NCBI RefSeq assembly: GCF_963691685.1
Contig: NZ_OY829290.1
Location: forward strand, 434,001-498,000
Source of the DNA: Thalassovita sp.
GTDB taxonomy: Bacteria; Pseudomonadota; Alphaproteobacteria; Rhodobacterales; Rhodobacteraceae
Length of the DNA stretch: 64,000 nucleotides
Direction: 5' to 3'
Part shown: one piece after another, positions 57,240 through 64,000 of the stretch
Layout of the letters: each line of letters begins with the position of its first letter
Position numbering within the stretch: position 1 is the stretch's first letter
Made by a program: the position numbers and the translations under genes
Notes under the pieces: model-generated
What the model was told of the DNA's origin: nothing
Databases searched by the model: none
The model's input: the letters and a program-made list of their open reading frames with translations, nothing else

Positions 57240-58361
57240 ATGCTGCAACTGACATTCACCGGTGCTGAGGTCTTGCGCCCCGACGGGCTAAGCACCAGCG
57301 TGCTAAGCCTGTCTGACGGGCAGATCGTCGAAGGGCAGGTGGGCCGCGTCATTGATCTTTCGGGCATGCGGGTCTTGCCGGGTATCGTCGACATGCATGG
57401 CGACGGGTTTGAACGTCATCTGGCCCCCCGCCGTGGCGCGATGAAGGATCTGGGCCAAGGTCTGGCCAGCGCCGAGGCAGAGCTGGCGGCCAATGGCATC
57501 ACCACCGCGGTTCTGGCGCAATTCTGGTCCTGGGAGGGCGGGATGCGCGGCCGCGATTTTGCCCTGCGGTTTCTGAACGCCCTCAAAGGTTATCAAGGCA
57601 CAGGCACCGATCTGCAGGTCCAGCTGCGGTTCGAATATGCCATGCTGGAAGACTACGCCGCCTTTGAGGCGACGGTGGCCGAATACGCGGTGCCCTATGT
57701 CGTCTTCAACGATCACCTGCCGCATAAGGCACTGGAAAGAGGTAAGAAACCACCTCGGCTGACCGGTCAGGCCCTGAAGGGCGGCCGCAGCCCTGAGGCG
57801 CATCTGCAGCTGATGCAGGGGCTGCATGCTGCCATGCCGCAGGCAGAGGACGCAGTGGCAGATCTGGCAAAGCGTCTGTCGGCGCGCGGGGTGATTCTGG
57901 GCAGCCATGACGATGCAACGGCGGAAGGTCGCGCCACATGGCAGACCCGTGGTGTTTCTGTCAGTGAGTTTCCTGAAACCCGCGTGGCGGCTGAGGCGGC
58001 TGAGGGCGGGATCGTTCTGGGCGCCCCCAATGTGGTGCGAGGCGGCAGCCATTCCGGCAATGTCAGCGCCGCGGACCTGATCGCGGACGGCCTTGGCGAT
58101 GCTTTGGCGTCGGATTACCACTACCCGGCACCGCGACAGGCCGCTTTGATCTTGGCGGAGGAGGTCGGGCTGCAACGTGCTTGGGCGCTGGTGTCCTCTG
58201 GCCCCGCGGCGCTGCTGGGGCTGCAGGATCGCGGTGAGCTGACCCCCGGAAAACGTGCGGATCTGGTGATTTTGGATGCGGCTGGCCGGATCGGCGCGAC
58301 CCTTGCGGGCGGGCGGATCACCTACCTCAGCGGTGCGGTGGCTGAGTGTTTCATGCGTTGA
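57240..58361 (+). CDS. phnM: Alpha-D-ribose 1-methylphosphonate 5-triphosphate diphosphatase PhnM
   Basis: Amidohydrolase-fold enzyme of the C-P lyase pathway, 373 residues, cytoplasmic. Metal ligands: VLPGIVDMHGDGFERHLAPR (with PhnM-specific HGDxxER), His in NDHLPHKAL, GSHDDATAEGR, and VRGGSHSGNVSA with SDYHYPAP near the C-terminus. The start at 57240 follows AGAGGGAAGG. It is isolated: no phnGHIJKL, phosphonate transporter or regulator is present in the window. It may belong to a phn set elsewhere in the genome or act on another phosphoribosyl compound. Confidence 0.9.
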   Translation: MLQLTFTGAEVLRPDGLSTSVLSLSDGQIVEGQVGRVIDLSGMRVLPGIVDMHGDGFERHLAPRRGAMKDLGQGLASAEAELAANGITTAVLAQFWSWEGGMRGRDFALRFLNALKGYQGTGTDLQVQLRFEYAMLEDYAAFEATVAEYAVPYVVFNDHLPHKALERGKKPPRLTGQALKGGRSPEAHLQLMQGLHAAMPQAEDAVADLAKRLSARGVILGSHDDATAEGRATWQTRGVSVSEFPETRVAAEAAEGGIVLGAPNVVRGGSHSGNVSAADLIADGLGDALASDYHYPAPRQAALILAEEVGLQRAWALVSSGPAALLGLQDRGELTPGKRADLVILDAAGRIGATLAGGRITYLSGAVAECFMR

Positions 58362-58383
58362 TGTTTCGCTCGGCTGATAGGTC

Positions 58384-58448
58384 GGGCTGCGCCTGCCTGC
58401 CCCCTTGTCAGGCGCATTCGCGCCCACCCAGGTAGGCGCAGCCCTTAT
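58384..58448. terminator. Large nested hairpin between phnM and purK
   Basis: A 16-bp outer stem (58384-58399 and 58429-58444, one G-U pair) encloses an inner stem GGCGC/GCGCC (58411-58415 and 58420-58424). TTATTTTA follows on the plus strand. It terminates the convergent genes. Confidence 0.75.
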
Positions 58449-58460
58449 TTTACAACAGCG

Positions 58461-59540
58461 TTATCCTTTAGCCGCAACTTGTACGCGGTTCACATGGCCC
58501 ATCTTACGGCCCGGTTTGGCGTCGGCCTTGCCATAAAGATGCAGCGCGGCGTTGGTTTCCAGCGCGATGTCCCCAACCCGCTCCATATCGTCGCCGATCA
58601 GGTTTTCCATCACCACATCGCTGTGACGTTTGCCATCACCCAGCGGCCAGCCAGCAACGGCACGGATGTGCTGTTCGAACTGATCCACGGCGCAGCCATT
58701 CTGCGTCCAATGGCCCGAATTGTGAACGCGCGGTGCGATTTCATTCACGATCAGCCCTTCAGGCGTCACAAACAGCTCCACCCCCATGGTGCCGACATAA
58801 TCCAGCGCGTTCAGGATATTGGCGGTCATCAAAACCGCATCCATCCGCTGGCCAGCGCTTAGACGGGCCGGCACGGTGGTGGTGTGCAGGATGCCGTCGC
58901 GGTGGACGTTTTCACCGGGATCGAAACAGGCCACCTGACCATCCGCGCTGCGGGTGCCGATGACTGAAACCTCATGGCTGAAGTTTACGAAGCCTTCCAA
59001 AACCGCAGGGGCGCCCGCCATATCGGCCAGCGCCTGGGTGGCATCCTCCGCCGATTTCAGGCGCGACTGGCCCTTACCGTCATAGCCAAACCGCCGGGTT
59101 TTCAGGATCGAGGGCGCACCGATTTCGGCAACGGCCTTTTCCATGTCCTCGGCGTTTTCCACGTTTGCAAAGGGCGCGGTTTTCAGGCCCAGTTCTGCCA
59201 GATAGGTCTTTTCCGTCAGGCGGTCCTGGCTGACCCGCAGGGCTTCGCGGCCTGGCCGGATCGGGCGCAGGCTTTCCAGCACATCCAGGGCCGAGGTTGG
59301 GATGTTTTCAAACTCATAGGTGATCACATCCACAGTGGCGGCAAAGGCGCGCAGGGCATCGTGATCTTCATAGCTGGCCGTGGTCAGCTGATGCGCCACA
59401 TCCGCCGCGGGCGGGTTGGCACTGGGTTCAAAAATATGGGTGCGCAGCCCCAGACGGGAGGCTGCCACTGACAGCATCCGCCCCAGCTGACCACCGCCCA
59501 GAATGCCGATCACGGCGCCGGTTTTCAGCATCTCACTCAT
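58461..59540 (-). CDS. purK: N5-carboxyaminoimidazole ribonucleotide synthase
   Basis: ATP-grasp enzyme of purine synthesis that carboxylates AIR to N5-CAIR; 359 residues, cytoplasmic. GAVIGILGGGQLGRMLSVAA opens the protein. ITYEFENIPTSAL, KTRRFGYDGKGQ, FVNFSHEVSVIGTRSADGQVACFDP, and the Mg/ATP site FVTPEGLIVNEIAPRVHNSGHWTQ are all intact. The start at 59540 overlaps the purE end by eight bases; an ATG three codons later is also possible. It is translationally coupled to purE. Confidence 0.95.
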   Translation of the reverse strand: MSEMLKTGAVIGILGGGQLGRMLSVAASRLGLRTHIFEPSANPPAADVAHQLTTASYEDHDALRAFAATVDVITYEFENIPTSALDVLESLRPIRPGREALRVSQDRLTEKTYLAELGLKTAPFANVENAEDMEKAVAEIGAPSILKTRRFGYDGKGQSRLKSAEDATQALADMAGAPAVLEGFVNFSHEVSVIGTRSADGQVACFDPGENVHRDGILHTTTVPARLSAGQRMDAVLMTANILNALDYVGTMGVELFVTPEGLIVNEIAPRVHNSGHWTQNGCAVDQFEQHIRAVAGWPLGDGKRHSDVVMENLIGDDMERVGDIALETNAALHLYGKADAKPGRKMGHVNRVQVAAKG

Positions 59541-60021
59541 CGACAGGTTCATCCGGGATGGAGGCTGAAAGCGCATCACGCCAGGCATCCAGCCGGGCCG
59601 CAATCTCAGCGTCGTTGTTGGCAAGAATCCCCGCCGCCATCAGGCCGGCGTTTTTCGCACCCGCTGCCCCGATGGCCATGGTGGCAACCGGAAAGCCGCG
59701 CGGCATCTGCAGGATCGAATAGAGGCTATCAACCCCCGAAAGCGCCTTGGTCTGGACCGGCACACCGATCACCGGCACGCGGGTCTTACTGGCCATCATG
59801 CCCGGCAGATGCGCCGCGCCGCCTGCGCCTGCGATGATCACATGCAGCCCGCGGTCCACCGCGGTCTTGCCGTAATCCCACAGCCGATCCGGCGTACGAT
59901 GGGCCGAGACGATCTTGGCCTCATATGGAATGTTGAGTTCGTCGAGAATATCAGCGGCTTCTTTCATCGTGGGCCAGTCAGATTGGCTGCCCATGATGAT
60001 GCCGACTTGGATCTGTGTCAT
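59533..60021 (-). CDS. purE: N5-carboxyaminoimidazole ribonucleotide mutase
   Basis: Converts N5-CAIR to CAIR in purine synthesis; 162 residues, octamer in known cases. Class I signatures are IIMGSQSDWPTMKEAADIL, SAHRTPDRLWDYG, IIAGAGGAAHLPGMMAS, and GVDSLYSILQMPRGFPVATMAIG with the conserved His and Ser intact. It is first in the purE-purK pair. A small DUF465 gene lies 47 bases upstream on the same strand. Confidence 0.96.
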   Translation of the reverse strand: MTQIQVGIIMGSQSDWPTMKEAADILDELNIPYEAKIVSAHRTPDRLWDYGKTAVDRGLHVIIAGAGGAAHLPGMMASKTRVPVIGVPVQTKALSGVDSLYSILQMPRGFPVATMAIGAAGAKNAGLMAAGILANNDAEIAARLDAWRDALSASIPDEPVDE

Positions 60022-60068
60022 TTAGCGTCCCCAGATGAAGGAGCGCGCACTATAGCCAGCCTTGCGGA

Positions 60069-60293
60069 TTACGCAATGATATCCGGGGTCAAACGATCCT
60101 CGATAATCGCGATAATGTCTTTTAGCCGCAGCTTTTTCTTTTTCAGACGCTGAATGGTCAGCTGATCGGCCGTTCCAACCTCAATCAGGGCCTTGATGGC
60201 GGCATCCAGATCGCGGTGTTCTTCGCGAAACACCTCAAGTTCCACGCGCAGCACGTCATCGGTTTTCATCGAGATGTCGGCGGTAATATTCAT
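60069..60293 (-). CDS. DUF465 (YdcH-like) small protein, 74 aa
   Basis: Small charged helical protein with the DUF465 signature HRDLDAAIKALIE...DQLTIQRLKKKKLRLKDIIAIIEDRLTPD. Two amphipathic helices suggest a coiled coil. Function unknown. The start is taken at MNITADISMKTDD; a second ATG eight codons later is an alternative. It is divergent from the Hsp20 gene and precedes purE. Confidence 0.8.
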   Translation of the reverse strand: MNITADISMKTDDVLRVELEVFREEHRDLDAAIKALIEVGTADQLTIQRLKKKKLRLKDIIAIIEDRLTPDIIA

Positions 60294-60490
60294 GGCCGTG
60301 ATTCCGTTTCGCTGGCTACTGCAACAGGATACTTCAATCAGCCGCCGCCGCAAAGACCTTGCGCACGGGCCAACGGGTGCCCATATTTCAATGAGGGCCG
60401 CCGAAATGGGGCCTGATTCAGTCAGTTACGTCACCTGCCGTCGTGCAGGCCGGGCTGATTGCACAGTCGCTTGATCGTAAGGACGTGTCG

Positions 60491-60904
60491 ATGACAAAGC
60501 TTACCCTGGGATCGCATCCCTACCTGCTGGGGTTTGACCAGCTGGAACGCCTTCTGGAACGCAATGCCAAATCCGGCAACGAAGGCTATCCGCCGTTTAA
60601 CATCGAACAGACTTCGCAGAATTCGTACCGCATCACGCTGGCGGTCGCGGGGTTTGGTGAGGATGATCTGGCGATCACCGTTGAGGACCAGCAATTGGTC
60701 ATCCGGGGCCGCCAGTCCGACGACAGCGAAGGCCGGGTGTTCCTGCACCGTGGCATCGCGGCACGCCAGTTCCAGCGCTCCTTTGTGCTGGCCGATGGCG
60801 TCGAAGTGGGCGAGGCTGTGATGGAAAACGGGCTGCTACACGTAGATCTGTCGCGCATCCAGCCCGAGACTGTGGTGCAAACGATTAACATCAAGAAAGG
60901 GTAA
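60491..60904 (+). CDS. Small heat-shock protein, Hsp20 / IbpA type
   Basis: ATP-independent holdase chaperone, 137 residues, cytoplasmic oligomer. The alpha-crystallin domain covers about residues 35-125: YRITLAVAGFGEDDLAITVEDQQLVIRGR, FLHRGIAARQFQRSFVLADGVEV, and the conserved A-x-x-x-N-G-L-L box as AVMENGLLHVDL. AAGGACG precedes the ATG. I looked for a sigma-32-type promoter upstream and did not find a convincing one. A DUF1150 gene follows four bases later, a pairing common in alphaproteobacteria. Confidence 0.93.
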   Translation: MTKLTLGSHPYLLGFDQLERLLERNAKSGNEGYPPFNIEQTSQNSYRITLAVAGFGEDDLAITVEDQQLVIRGRQSDDSEGRVFLHRGIAARQFQRSFVLADGVEVGEAVMENGLLHVDLSRIQPETVVQTINIKKG

Positions 60905-60908
60905 ACAT

Positions 60909-61145
60909 ATGGATACGAAAGTTGCGATGCAGGGGTTCGACCTGACTGCGAAAAAGCAGATCGTCTATGTCCGCCCGGTACGGGTGAAGGATCTGCCACA
61001 AGAGGTGCGCGATCAGGCCGGCGGCCGTGAGGTGCTCTATGAGGTGGCGCGCCCGGATGGTGAACAGCTGGCGCTGACCGGGGACCGGGATACGGCCTAT
61101 TTCCTGGCGCGTGAAAACGATCTGGATCCGGTGACGCTGCACTAA
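60909..61145 (+). CDS. DUF1150 family protein, 78 aa
   Basis: Small soluble protein with the DUF1150 pattern KKQIVYVRPVRVKDLPQEV and YEVARPDGEQLALTGDRDTAYFLARENDLDPVTLH. Its function is unknown. It begins four bases after the Hsp20 gene, so the two are cotranscribed and it may belong to the heat-shock response. A strong terminator follows. Confidence 0.85.
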   Translation: MDTKVAMQGFDLTAKKQIVYVRPVRVKDLPQEVRDQAGGREVLYEVARPDGEQLALTGDRDTAYFLARENDLDPVTLH

Positions 61146-61175
61146 GGCCGGTTTCACCAATTTCAAAGAACATGC

Positions 61176-61199
61176 AGGGGCGCTTGGGCGCCCCTTTTT
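61176..61199 (+). terminator. Rho-independent terminator of the hsp20-DUF1150 unit
   Basis: Perfect 8-bp stem AGGGGCGC/GCGCCCCT with a TTGG tetraloop and five T. Confidence 0.92.
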
Positions 61200-61222
61200 C
61201 ATGCGCTTATCTATGGCGGTGG

Positions 61223-61639
61223 TTAATGTTCACTGCTGCAGTGATCGTGGCTGGCCAGGGAGGCCAGAACATAACATTTGGCCGAGGTGCCATCGCCTGA
61301 ACAGCCCTCAGAAATGCGGGCCAGTTCCCCCTCCAGCCGTTTCAATCGCTCGATCTTGGCGCGGACATCCACCAGCTGCTCGGCCGCAATGGCATTGGCC
61401 TCGGCACAAGAGCGATCCGGGTGATCCTGCAGTTCAATCAGGGACTGGATCGCTTCGATTGAAAACCCCAGATCGCGGGCGTGTTTGATGAAGCCCAGCC
61501 GCTCCAACTCACTATGGCCATAGCGGCGCTGGTTGCCTTCGGTGCGGGCCGGGGCATCGATCAGCCCCATCTGTTCATAGTAGCGGATGGTGGGAACTTT
61601 GACCCCGGTTTCACGGGACAACGCGCCGATGGAAAACAT
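61223..61639 (-). CDS. MerR-family metal-responsive regulator, ZntR/CadR-like
   Basis: Transcription activator of 138 residues that distorts a long-spacer promoter on metal binding. The MerR HTH is MFSIGALSRETGVKVPTIRYYEQMGLI... (1-70), then a dimerisation helix. Cysteines at 78, 113 and 122 match the metal ligands of ZntR (79, 114/115, 124). The His/Cys-rich tail HDHCSSEH (131-138) adds possible ligands. Zn, Cd, Pb or Co is therefore more likely than Cu or Hg. It is divergent from a CDF transporter with a textbook MerR promoter between them. Confidence 0.9.
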   Translation of the reverse strand: MFSIGALSRETGVKVPTIRYYEQMGLIDAPARTEGNQRRYGHSELERLGFIKHARDLGFSIEAIQSLIELQDHPDRSCAEANAIAAEQLVDVRAKIERLKRLEGELARISEGCSGDGTSAKCYVLASLASHDHCSSEH

Positions 61640-61651
61640 GTGAGAAACCTC

Positions 61652-61682
61652 TTGAACCTCTAGCTGCTAGAGAAATTACAGA
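61652..61682 (+). promoter_or_regulatory. MerR-type promoter and operator of the CDF gene
   Basis: -35 TTGAAC (61652-61657), a 19-bp spacer, and -10 TACAGA (61677-61682). The spacer contains the perfect palindrome CTCTAGC-T-GCTAGAG (61658-61672). The overlong spacer filled by a palindrome is the hallmark of MerR-activated promoters. Confidence 0.8.
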
Positions 61683-61712
61683 TAGGCTAGAGACGAAATC
61701 AAGGAGAGAATC

Positions 61713-62348
61713 ATGGCAGGTTGCTGTGGGCAAAATGCGCAATTCGACGGGGTGTCGAAGGATTACAAACGCCGGCTCTGGCTGGTGATTGCGCTGAACG
61801 CCATCATGTTCGCGGTGGAGATGACGGCAGGCCATATGGCCAAGTCGCAGGCGCTGCAGGCCGATGCGCTGGATTTCTTCAGCGATGCGCTGACCTACGG
61901 CGTGTCGTTGGCGGTGATCGGTGCCTCAATCAAGGTGCGGACCCTGGCGGCAATGGGCAAGGGTATCAGCCTGCTGCTGATGGGCGTCTGGGTCTTTGGC
62001 TCGACCATCTACCGGGTGATGTACCTTGGCGTGCCCGAGGCTGAGATCATGGGCGTTGTCGGCTTTATGGCTTTGGCAACCAACCTGATTTCGGTGGCCC
62101 TTCTGGTGAAATACAAAGACGGTGATGCCAATGTGCGGTCGGTCTGGCTGTGTTCGCGCAATGACGCCATCGGCAATGTGGCGGTGATGTTTGCAGCCTT
62201 GGGGGTCTGGGGCTCGGGCACCGGTTGGCCGGATGTGATCGTGGCGGGCATCATGGCCACGCTGTTCCTCTCCTCGGCCTTCCAGATCATCAAGCAGGCC
62301 CTGGCGGAACGGCGCGCGGTAGTAGATCACGCGCAATCCCACGCCTAA
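61713..62348 (+). CDS. Cation diffusion facilitator-type metal transporter, short form
   Basis: Inner-membrane metal/proton antiporter, 211 residues, six helices, without the C-terminal cytoplasmic domain of YiiP or ZitB. The TM2 metal site is LQADALDFFSDALTYG (D51, D54, D58). The TM5 site is WLCSRNDAIGNV (C147, D151). Classical Zn members have His in TM2 or at the first TM5 position (HxxxD); here these are Asp and Cys. The N-terminus MAGCCG has a Cys pair. AGGAGAG supports the start. It is controlled by the divergent MerR protein. Confidence 0.88.
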   Translation: MAGCCGQNAQFDGVSKDYKRRLWLVIALNAIMFAVEMTAGHMAKSQALQADALDFFSDALTYGVSLAVIGASIKVRTLAAMGKGISLLLMGVWVFGSTIYRVMYLGVPEAEIMGVVGFMALATNLISVALLVKYKDGDANVRSVWLCSRNDAIGNVAVMFAALGVWGSGTGWPDVIVAGIMATLFLSSAFQIIKQALAERRAVVDHAQSHA

Positions 62349-62351
62349 AGA

Positions 62352-62378
62352 AAAGCCCCGCTTTCGTCGCGGGGCTTT
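62352..62378. terminator. Bidirectional terminator
   Basis: Perfect 10-bp stem AAAGCCCCGC/GCGGGGCTTT (62352-62361 and 62369-62378) between convergent genes. T runs occur on both strands. Confidence 0.88.
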
Positions 62379-62380
62379 CG

Positions 62381-62971
62381 TTAACTGGCGGGTGGGGGCA
62401 GGGTGCGCCCCACCTCAAAACTGCGCGCCAACAAGGCCTTGCGCCGCGGCTCAGATCCGGTGGATCCGCACAGCAGCTCCATCTTCCGCGGGCTGAGGCC
62501 AAAGTAACCAAAGGTGCCTTTGATCCAGGCGGTTTCCAGCGCGGCGCCATAACCTTCCTGTTCAATCTCATCTGACCGCGCACCGGCCGGGATCAGCAAA
62601 ACCCCGCTCCGGGGCCGTTGCAGCGATTTTTCCGGGTCATCCAGCTGGTCATAGGCCCAACCCCAGCGCCAGACCCGATCCACCCAACCTTTGGTCATCG
62701 CCGGCATCCCCCACCAGAACAGCGGAAACACTAGACAGACCGCATCAGCCCGCGCGATGCGCTCTTGCTCAGCACTCACATCCGAGAGGTCAGCGCCCGG
62801 CGCATCCGGGTCAATGTCAGATTGGGACCATAGCGGATTGAAGCCTTCGGCGTTGAGGTCCGCCAGCTCAGTTGTATGCCCCGCCGCCTCGGTGCCTGCC
62901 ATAAAGGACTGCGCCACAGCATGGCTGAAGGAGTTGAGATTCGGGTGATCCAGAACGGTGAGAACGTGCAT
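62381..62971 (-). CDS. NAD(P)H-dependent quinone reductase-like flavoprotein
   Basis: Flavodoxin-fold oxidoreductase of 196 residues (NQO1/MdaB/KefF family). The FMN/FAD-binding start HVLTVLDHPNLNSFSHAVAQSF, the WWGMPAMTKGWVDRVWRWGWAYD block (about 87-109), and GTFGYFGLSPRKMELL are typical. It probably performs two-electron reduction of quinones or aldehydes, cytoplasmic. It appears to be a single-gene unit, convergent with the CDF gene. Confidence 0.87.
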   Translation of the reverse strand: MHVLTVLDHPNLNSFSHAVAQSFMAGTEAAGHTTELADLNAEGFNPLWSQSDIDPDAPGADLSDVSAEQERIARADAVCLVFPLFWWGMPAMTKGWVDRVWRWGWAYDQLDDPEKSLQRPRSGVLLIPAGARSDEIEQEGYGAALETAWIKGTFGYFGLSPRKMELLCGSTGSEPRRKALLARSFEVGRTLPPPAS

Positions 62972-63059
62972 CTTTGGCCTGTGTGTTTATGGGATGATGC
63001 AGGCTCTCTAGGACCTCAAGGGTGGTTTAGATCAAGGAAAATTTCGCCTGCCGCAAAGA

Positions 63060-63084
63060 AAAAGCCCCGCCAGTTGGCAGGGCT
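63060..63084 (-). terminator. Terminator of the SAT/APS kinase gene
   Basis: AGCCC/GGGCT outer stem (63063-63067 and 63080-63084), inner GCC/GGC and one mismatch. Read on the minus strand it is followed by a T-rich tract, 24 bases past the stop. Confidence 0.75.
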
Positions 63085-63107
63085 TCCTCTGTCATATGTC
63101 CCGGTGC

Positions 63108-64000
63108 TTAGGCCCAGGCGCCCGAGATCAGGCCCATGGATTCCAGCTTCAGCAGAACCTGATGAGCGCAGTTGTCGACCTCGACGTTTTCGGTCTCAAC
63201 CGACAGTTCGGGGTTCGCGGGCACGTCATAGGGATCCGAGATACCGGTGAACTCTTTGATCTTGCCTTCACGCGCCAGCTTGTAGAGGCCCTTGCGGTCG
63301 CGGCGTTCACATTCCTCGATCGAAGTGGCGACGTGGATTTCCACAAAGGCACCATATTGCTCGATCTCTTCACGCACATGACGGCGGGTGGCCGCGTAGG
63401 GGGCGATCGGGGCACAGATGGCGATACCGCCGTTCTTGGTGATTTCCGAGGCCACATAGCCGATGCGTTTGATGTTGAGGTCGCGGTGCTCCTTGGAGAA
63501 GCCCAGCTCGCTCGACAGGTTCTTCCGCACGATGTCCCCGTCCAGCAGGGTCACGGGGCGGCCGCCCATCTCCATCAGCTTGACCATCAACGCGTTGGCG
63601 ATGGTGGATTTGCCGGAACCCGAGAAACCGGTGAAGAACACGGTGAAACCCTGTTTGGAACGCGGCGGTTTGGTGCGGCGCAACTCACGCACCACCTCAG
63701 GGAAGGAGAACCACTCGGGGATTTCCAGACCTTCAGCCAGACGGCGGCGCAGCTCGGTGCCCGAGATGTTCAGGATGGTGACGTCATCCTTATCTTCGAT
63801 CTCATCGGCGGGTTCGTATTGGGCGCGCTCCTGCACGTAGACCATGTGTTTGAAGTCGACCATTTCGATGCCGATTTCATCCTGATACTCGCGGAACAGA
63901 TCCTGCGCGTCATAAGGACCGTAGAAGTCTTCACCGGCCGAGTTCTTGCCGGGGCCAGCGTGGTCGCGGCCAACGATGAAGTGGGTGCAGCCGTGGTTGG
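63108..64000 (-). CDS. Bifunctional sulfate adenylyltransferase / adenylylsulfate kinase, 5' part outside window
   Basis: Sulfate activation: ATP sulfurylase makes APS, and the fused kinase makes PAPS; cytoplasmic. The frame is open to the window edge. The first visible codons encode NHGCTHFIVGRDHAGPG, the sulfurylase active-site block, then YGPYDAQDLFREYQDEIG, and ISGTELRRRLAEGLEIPEWFSFPEVV, which ends the sulfurylase. From about 200 residues before the stop comes the APS kinase: P-loop GFSGSGKSTIANAL, DGDIVRKNLSSELGFSKEHRDLNIKRIG, and FVEIHVATSIEECERRDRKGLY. The fusion order sulfurylase-kinase differs from the animal PAPSS order and matches the Met3/Sat-CysC fusions of some bacteria. A terminator lies just downstream. 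Confidence 0.93.
   Translation of the reverse strand, partial: NHGCTHFIVGRDHAGPGKNSAGEDFYGPYDAQDLFREYQDEIGIEMVDFKHMVYVQERAQYEPADEIEDKDDVTILNISGTELRRRLAEGLEIPEWFSFPEVVRELRRTKPPRSKQGFTVFFTGFSGSGKSTIANALMVKLMEMGGRPVTLLDGDIVRKNLSSELGFSKEHRDLNIKRIGYVASEITKNGGIAICAPIAPYAATRRHVREEIEQYGAFVEIHVATSIEECERRDRKGLYKLAREGKIKEFTGISDPYDVPANPELSVETENVEVDNCAHQVLLKLESMGLISGAWA

Noticed and set aside
1..64000. tRNA, rRNA, CRISPR, IS elements, prophage or restriction-type defence genes
   Set aside because: I looked for clover-leaf like sequences, regular repeat-spacer arrays, transposase motifs and phage or defence proteins and saw none. A dedicated tRNA or RNA-family search could still find a small RNA that I missed.

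Overview
The window looks like a chromosomal segment of a marine alphaproteobacterium of the Rhodobacteraceae (Roseobacter group). The evidence is gene content and order, not a database match: rpoZ-rsh followed by pdxJ...acpS-lepB-rnc-era...recO, pckA beside chvI-chvG-hprK-rapZ-EIIA-HPr, a def-def-def-fmt cluster, DctPQM TRAP transport, DUF6473, DUF1150 and DUF1491 proteins, high GC, and many 1-4 bp gene overlaps. I found no rRNA, tRNA, CRISPR array, insertion sequence, prophage or replication origin. Nearly all of the window is coding; the only gene-free stretch over 300 bases is 48598-48977.

Layout. 1-12 kb: the 3' part of cobM (cobalamin synthesis), small membrane and conserved proteins, a PatB-type aminotransferase, three tandem peptide-deformylase genes plus fmt, rnhA, a LysE exporter with a methyltransferase, ispH, a monohaem cytochrome c and a NYN-domain protein. 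12-22 kb: housekeeping (folK, rpoZ, rsh, DUF2062, pdxJ, acpS, lepB, rnc, era, recO). 22-37 kb: the accessory core of the window. It holds a TetR regulator, a 1070-residue soluble reductive dehalogenase fused to its own FMN/NAD/[2Fe-2S] reductase, and divergently preT-preA, a RutR-type regulator, beta-ureidopropionase, dihydropyrimidinase and a four-gene ABC importer. Together these form the complete reductive pyrimidine degradation pathway with uptake and control. 37-46 kb: a glutathione-transferase/TRAP cluster, a SLAC1/TehA-type channel, a long acyl-CoA dehydrogenase (probably methylsuccinyl-CoA dehydrogenase), TauE, an XRE regulator, and a LysR-like HTH gene with an unknown partner. 47-54 kb: pckA, ChvI/ChvG and the truncated regulatory phosphotransferase branch. 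54-64 kb: 3-hydroxybutyryl-CoA dehydrogenase, DUF6473, a lipase-like hydrolase, an isolated phnM, purE-purK, Hsp20, a ZntR-like MerR regulator with a divergent CDF metal exporter, a quinone-reductase-like flavoprotein, and the 3' part of a fused sulfate adenylyltransferase/APS kinase.

Main discovery candidate. Three 16-bp sites with 7-2-7 symmetry (26202, 29878, 32837) match the form of RutR operators. They lie at every promoter region of the pyrimidine locus, including the shared region between preT and the reductive dehalogenase. This suggests that a cobalamin-dependent dehalogenase belongs to the pyrimidine-degradation regulon, perhaps to strip halogen from a halogenated pyrimidine before or during reductive ring cleavage. 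The operator pattern and gene order are visible in the sequence; the substrate is inference.

Other points of interest: a third deformylase paralogue that has lost its catalytic Glu and Cys ligand, a CDF exporter with altered metal ligands, several perfect palindromes at unassigned promoters, and a 20-bp-spaced direct repeat between pckA and chvI.
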